NCBI GenBank assembly: GCA_947302185.1
Contig: CAMYVI010000063.1
Coordinates: 1-10,966, forward strand
From: an uncultured Lachnospiraceae bacterium
Lineage (GTDB): Bacteria > Bacillota_A > Clostridia > Lachnospirales > Lachnospiraceae
Reading direction: 5' to 3'
Length of the DNA stretch: 10,966 nucleotides
The notes under the pieces are model-generated. The model ran no database searches, had not been told where the DNA came from, and saw only the letters and a program-made list of their open reading frames with translations. This document shows positions 8,470 through 10,966 of this stretch, in pieces. The position numbers and the translations under genes are program-made. Numbering within the stretch: position 1 is the stretch's first letter; every line of letters begins with the position of its first letter.

Positions 8470-8533
8470 CAAGAACGCCTCGGCGTTCTTGCCGCGCCGC
8501 GCATGGTGCGAAGCACCTTCCTTAATGCGCGGC
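8470..8533. repeat. GC-rich block of nested hairpins after hypB copy 1
   Basis: Two adjacent structures are seen. CAAGAACGCC (8470-8479) and GGCGTTCTTG (8482-8491) form a nearly gapless palindrome. Then GCCGCGCA (8496-8503) pairs with TGCGCGGC (8526-8533), enclosing a second stem GGTGC-GAA-GCACC (8505-8517). No T-tract follows either, so a simple terminator is unlikely. It resembles REP-like intergenic repeats, but only one copy is in the window. Confidence 0.6.
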
Positions 8534-8551
8534 TGCGATCCGCCGGAGGCT

Positions 8552-8653
8552 TTTAATCTCTGACGCGGGTTTGTATCCCATGTCAGAGACAAGTTTCATT
8601 TTGCGCATTCATCTCACGACTTAAGTCACGAGAATTCTGCGTCAGAGATTAAA
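8552..8653. repeat. 102-bp element with perfect 15-bp terminal inverted repeats
   Basis: TTTAATCTCTGACGC at 8552-8566 is exactly complementary to 8639-8653. Inside lie GGG(T7-type loop)CCC at 8567-8579, a third copy of the arm sequence (GTCAGAGA at 8582-8589, the same as 8641-8648), and a central dyad TCTC-ac-GACTTAAGTC-ac-GAGA (8612-8633). There is no coding capacity. Together with the hairpin block before it, this fills the gene-free 8438-8765 stretch; the remainder, 8654-8765, is the leader of hypB copy 2. Confidence 0.7.
8581..8634 (+). repeat. 54-bp dispersed repeat, copy A
   Basis: Identical over all 54 bases to 10913-10966, where the second copy is cut by the window edge. It starts with TGTCAGAGACA and contains the TTAAG-centred dyad. 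Sequence just left of the two copies differs, which marks the left boundary at 8581. Confidence 0.9.
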
Positions 8654-8700
8654 CTTCGCGCATGAAGTATTTATCAGTCTCATCTTGATTGGTGCTATTT

Positions 8701-8711
8701 ACCTGTCAGGT
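8701..8711. promoter_or_regulatory. Short dyad in the leader of hypB copy 2
   Basis: ACCTG-T-CAGGT is a perfect 11-base palindrome 55 bp before the start codon. Weak promoter-like sequences lie around it (TGCTATTTA at 8693-8701; TATATAAG at 8730-8737), none with a convincing -35. It may be an operator or chance. Confidence 0.2.
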
Positions 8712-8765
8712 AAAAGATCTGAAGCGTTGTATATAAGAAATGTATATTAAGAAGGACATCTGCAA

Positions 8766-9437
8766 ATGAGAATTATAGAATTGAACAAAAGCGTCACCGA
8801 ATCCAATGACCGCGATGCGGAGGAACTCCGCGCTGAACTGAGGAACCGCGGTATCTGCCTCATAAATCTCATGAGTTCTCCCGGTTCCGGAAAGACCACG
8901 CTCATCTCCCGTCTCATCCGGGACATGAATGATGAAGTGCCGATAGCCGTCTGCGAGGCAGATATCGACTCTGCTGTTGACGCCGAACGGATCGAATCTC
9001 TTGGGGCAGTGGCCGTTCAGGTCCACACAGACGGCATGTGCCACATGGATGCGGGAATGACACGGCGCGGCCTGCTCGGCATGGACCTTACCGGAATACG
9101 ACTGGCTTTTCTTGAGAATGTCGGAAACCTGATCTGTCCGGCAGAGTATGACACCGGCGCCCATATCAATATGATGATCCTCTCTGTTCCGGAGGGAGAT
9201 GATAAGCCTCTCAAGTACCCGCTCATGTTCGAAAAAAGCGATGTACTGGTCATTACGAAGACAGACGCCCTCCCGTATTTTACGTTCGACACAGAAAAAT
9301 GCATACGCAGAGCCCTCGACCTGAATCCTCTTCTTAAGGTCTTTCCGGTCTCCGCAAAGACAGGGGAAGGAATGAATGAGTTGGAAAACTGGCTCAGGGA
9401 AAGACTTTTTGATAAAGCAACGAGTATTGCGCGATAA
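8766..9437 (+). CDS. hypB: HypB-family nickel-insertion GTPase, copy 2
   Basis: A 223-residue paralogue of the gene 329 bp upstream, with the same order of motifs: P-loop 'SPGSGKTT' (38-45), 'EADIDSAVDAE' (64-74), metal residues C92-H93 in 'GMCHMDAGMT', 'FLENVGNLICPAEYD' with C124, and 'SVPEGDDKPLKYPLMF' identical to copy 1. It differs in the guanine-specificity motif, TKTD (164-167) in place of NKxD, and over most of the N-terminus and the last 60 residues, so it is an old duplication, not a recent one. AAGGA (8752-8756) sets the start. The next gene follows after 30 bp, suggesting co-transcription. It probably serves a different client or partner than copy 1. Confidence 0.92.
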   Translation: MRIIELNKSVTESNDRDAEELRAELRNRGICLINLMSSPGSGKTTLISRLIRDMNDEVPIAVCEADIDSAVDAERIESLGAVAVQVHTDGMCHMDAGMTRRGLLGMDLTGIRLAFLENVGNLICPAEYDTGAHINMMILSVPEGDDKPLKYPLMFEKSDVLVITKTDALPYFTFDTEKCIRRALDLNPLLKVFPVSAKTGEGMNELENWLRERLFDKATSIAR

Positions 9438-9467
9438 AGAATAAGTATTATATTACGGAGGTGTCCC

Positions 9468-10046
9468 ATGAAAATATGGATCACAAGACACGGCCAGACC
9501 CGTCTTAACAAGGCAAAACTCATGCAGGGACTCACAGATGAGCCGCTGAACGAGACAGGAATCATGCAGGCCGAAAATACCCGTAAACTCATCGGAGATA
9601 TTCACTTCGATGCAGTTTATGCAAGCCCGCTTGACCGGGCGATCAAGACCGGTTCCATCATTGGAGGAGTCGACCCTCGGGAAGTCATTGTCGACCCCCG
9701 TATCATTGAAGCGGATTTCGGAAAATACGAACAGAGAAAATATTATATGCTCGGTCCCCGAATGACACTGTACTGGGCTCTTCCGGAAATCTTTCCGGCA
9801 CCCGACACGGTAGAGACGATAGCGTCTCTCAGAAAACGCAGCTCGGAATTCCTCCGCGAAATAGAGCAGAAAGAATATGAAAACGTACTCATCTCCTGCC
9901 ACGGCGGTATCATGCGCGCGCTGACCGGATATATGATGGACAAAAAGAACGGCATCGTTTGGAGGCCAAAGCCGCATAACTGTGAGATAAGGGTATTTGA
10001 ATCGATAAACGGCAAACATACTTTTATAGAAAAAATAAAAGCATGA
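9468..10046 (+). CDS. Histidine phosphatase (phosphoglycerate-mutase-like) family protein
   Basis: A 192-residue cytoplasmic protein of the branch-1 histidine phosphatase family. The phosphorylated His is H8 in 'TRHGQT', with R7, then 'PLNETG..QA' (26-35), 'YASPLDRA' with R57, acid candidate E81 in 'EADFGKYE', and the second His H145 in 'SCHGGIMRAL'. Size and motifs suit a small-molecule phosphatase more than glycolytic phosphoglycerate mutase, which is longer. CobC-type alpha-ribazole phosphatases belong to this group, and a cobT gene lies 6 kb upstream, but the sequence does not settle the substrate. GGAGGTG (9457-9463), 4-6 nt before the ATG, is a strong ribosome binding site. It probably shares a transcript with hypB copy 2. 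Confidence 0.88.
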   Translation: MKIWITRHGQTRLNKAKLMQGLTDEPLNETGIMQAENTRKLIGDIHFDAVYASPLDRAIKTGSIIGGVDPREVIVDPRIIEADFGKYEQRKYYMLGPRMTLYWALPEIFPAPDTVETIASLRKRSSEFLREIEQKEYENVLISCHGGIMRALTGYMMDKKNGIVWRPKPHNCEIRVFESINGKHTFIEKIKA

Positions 10047-10049
10047 AAC

Positions 10050-10080
10050 AAGGCACTCTGCCCGTTCAGCAGAGTGCCTT
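10050..10080. terminator. Bidirectional terminator between the phosphatase and birA-like genes
   Basis: AAGGCACTCTGC (10050-10061) pairs perfectly over 12 bp with 10069-10080 around a 7-nt loop. It starts 3 nt after the phosphatase stop. On the minus strand a T-rich stretch lies 8 nt downstream of the stem (CTTTTATTTTTTC); on the plus strand only TTTAT follows. The birA-like stop codon (10068-10066) lies in the loop. Confidence 0.75.
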
Positions 10081-10890
10081 TATGATTTCTGCTATGATCT
10101 CGTTCCTTTGAGGAGAAACTCCGCCGAGAACCTGCAGTTCCCGGTCTCTGATACCGATTCCTACAATATAGTTGCTGTAGATACCGGTTTCCAGGTCAGA
10201 GACGCCTTCTGTCAGGATACCGCATACTTTCTTCCCCTCAACAAAGATGGAACTGTCTTTTTCTTTGACTGCCGCCACATGGTAATGACGCTCCAGAATG
10301 GATTTGACGGCGTTTGCTATCATCTCCGTGACCGAAACATCCTTCACCCGAACTTTCTCCGGCTCCAGCAGTATGCTCAGGTATATTCCGCCTGCCGGTG
10401 AAGAGAAGCTGCTGCTATGGTGCCCTCTTCCCGACGTCTGCTGCTTGGCTACGAATACCGTTCCGTGAAGCATACGGCCGTTATAAAAGAGAAGCGCTCT
10501 CCTTGCTTCGTTATTGGTAGAGTCAAGTTCTTCGTAAACAAAGATTTTTGCAGAGAAAGGATTGCTTACAGAACTATCCGCGCTCCGGTCTGCAGCCCGC
10601 GTTAAATGCTCTGCGTCCGGGTCATTCTCGGATAAAAGCGCCGACTCTTCCTGCAGAAGCCTCTCCAGATACATGCAGATACCTGCTTTCGAGATAATGT
10701 CACTGTGTTCATCTAACATATAGCCTCTGTTATTAACGGATTTAATCGGATAGCCGATTTTACGCAGCTCATTAATACTCTTCCATATGGCGTTTCTGGA
10801 CACATTACACGTTTTGGCGAGCATCTCCCCCGAAACATATGCACCCTTTTCTTTTTCAAGCGCTTCTATAACTTTTTCTCTTGTATTCAT
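10066..10890 (-). CDS. BirA-like biotin ligase/repressor with altered catalytic motifs and no C-terminal domain
   Basis: BirA joins biotin to carboxylase carrier proteins and represses biotin genes. The 274 residues hold an intact winged HTH (about 1-60, 'AKTCNVSRNAIWKSINELRK'), an unusually polar linker (about 80-112) and a ligase-type core: STN (124-126), 'QTSGRGHHSSSFSSP' (151-165), 'GIYLSILLEP' (168-177), 'GKKVCGILTEG' (219-229) and 'YIVGIGI' (241-247). Key spots deviate. The adenylate loop GRGRRG reads GRGHHS; the usual KW(P/V)ND segment before GKKV reads EKDSS (209-213, with one-residue uncertainty); GIGIN reads GIGIR. The C-terminal SH3-like domain of BirA (about 45 residues) is absent. 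It may be a DNA-binding regulator with weak or no ligase activity. GAGGG (10902-10898) supports the start; no promoter was identified. Confidence 0.85.
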   Translation of the reverse strand: MNTREKVIEALEKEKGAYVSGEMLAKTCNVSRNAIWKSINELRKIGYPIKSVNNRGYMLDEHSDIISKAGICMYLERLLQEESALLSENDPDAEHLTRAADRSADSSVSNPFSAKIFVYEELDSTNNEARRALLFYNGRMLHGTVFVAKQQTSGRGHHSSSFSSPAGGIYLSILLEPEKVRVKDVSVTEMIANAVKSILERHYHVAAVKEKDSSIFVEGKKVCGILTEGVSDLETGIYSNYIVGIGIRDRELQVLGGVSPQRNEIIAEIIKALC

Positions 10891-10912
10891 GGTCAGACCC
10901 TCACACTTTGAT

Positions 10913-10966
10913 TGTCAGAGACAAGTTTCATTTTGCGCATTCATCTCACGACTTAAGTCACGAGAA
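10913..10966 (+). repeat. 54-bp dispersed repeat, copy B (cut by window edge)
   Basis: Exact match to 8581-8634. Its left end lies 22 bp before the birA-like start codon, so the leader and perhaps the promoter of that gene fall inside or beyond the repeat. Whether the match continues to the GTCAGAGATTAAA end of copy A cannot be seen. Confidence 0.9.

Noticed and set aside
8410..8592. 60-codon minus-strand frame across the hypB copy 1 end and the hairpin block
   Set aside because: It overlaps the 3' end of hypB copy 1 and is made largely of the inverted-repeat DNA; such repeats commonly give spurious small proteins.
8438..8765. CRISPR array or insertion sequence between the hypB genes
   Set aside because: There are no regularly spaced direct repeats with variable spacers and no transposase frame; the structure is inverted repeats only.
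9468..10046. Calling the histidine phosphatase cobC because cobT is in the window
   Set aside because: The genes are 6 kb apart in separate units, and the family covers many substrates; motifs alone do not tell them apart.

Overview
The window (about 11 kb, moderate GC) reads like chromosomal DNA from an anaerobic member of the Bacillota, probably class Clostridia. The reasons are strong purine-rich ribosome binding sites, a two-module FtsX-type ABC permease, a K+-dependent Na+-type membrane pyrophosphatase, and HypB-type nickel GTPases. This placement is an inference from gene families; nothing in the sequence fixes a genus.

Layout: (1) the 3' part of an ABC transporter permease runs in from the left edge (+). 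It converges with (2) a Cof-type HAD phosphatase (-). (3) A divergent promoter region separates the phosphatase from cobT (+), which makes the lower-ligand nucleotide of cobamides. (4) hppA (+), an ion-pumping pyrophosphatase, has its own sigma70-like promoter and converges on (5) a Na+/phosphate symporter with a PhoU-like tail (-); a long imperfect palindrome lies between them. (6) Divergent from the symporter comes hypB copy 1 (+). A 328-bp gene-free stretch packed with inverted repeats follows, then hypB copy 2 (+), then a histidine-phosphatase gene (+) 30 bp downstream. (7) A BirA-like gene (-) converges on the phosphatase gene and shares a terminator hairpin with it. The right edge holds part of a second copy of a repeat first seen between the two hypB genes.

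Gene cooperation: the pyrophosphatase and the phosphate symporter both concern sodium and phosphate/pyrophosphate economy, but they are convergent and not an operon. The two HypB paralogues imply more than one nickel enzyme or maturation route elsewhere in the genome; no hydrogenase, urease, hypA or other hyp gene is present here. CobT and the histidine phosphatase could act in consecutive steps of cobamide loop assembly if the latter is CobC-like, but that is unproven.

I see no defence system, phage, IS transposase, CRISPR, tRNA or rRNA. The observations most worth following are the modular inverted-repeat element between the hypB genes (an exact 54-bp core recurs at the right edge, just upstream of birA) and the BirA-like protein, whose HTH looks intact while several ligase motifs are altered and the C-terminal domain is absent.
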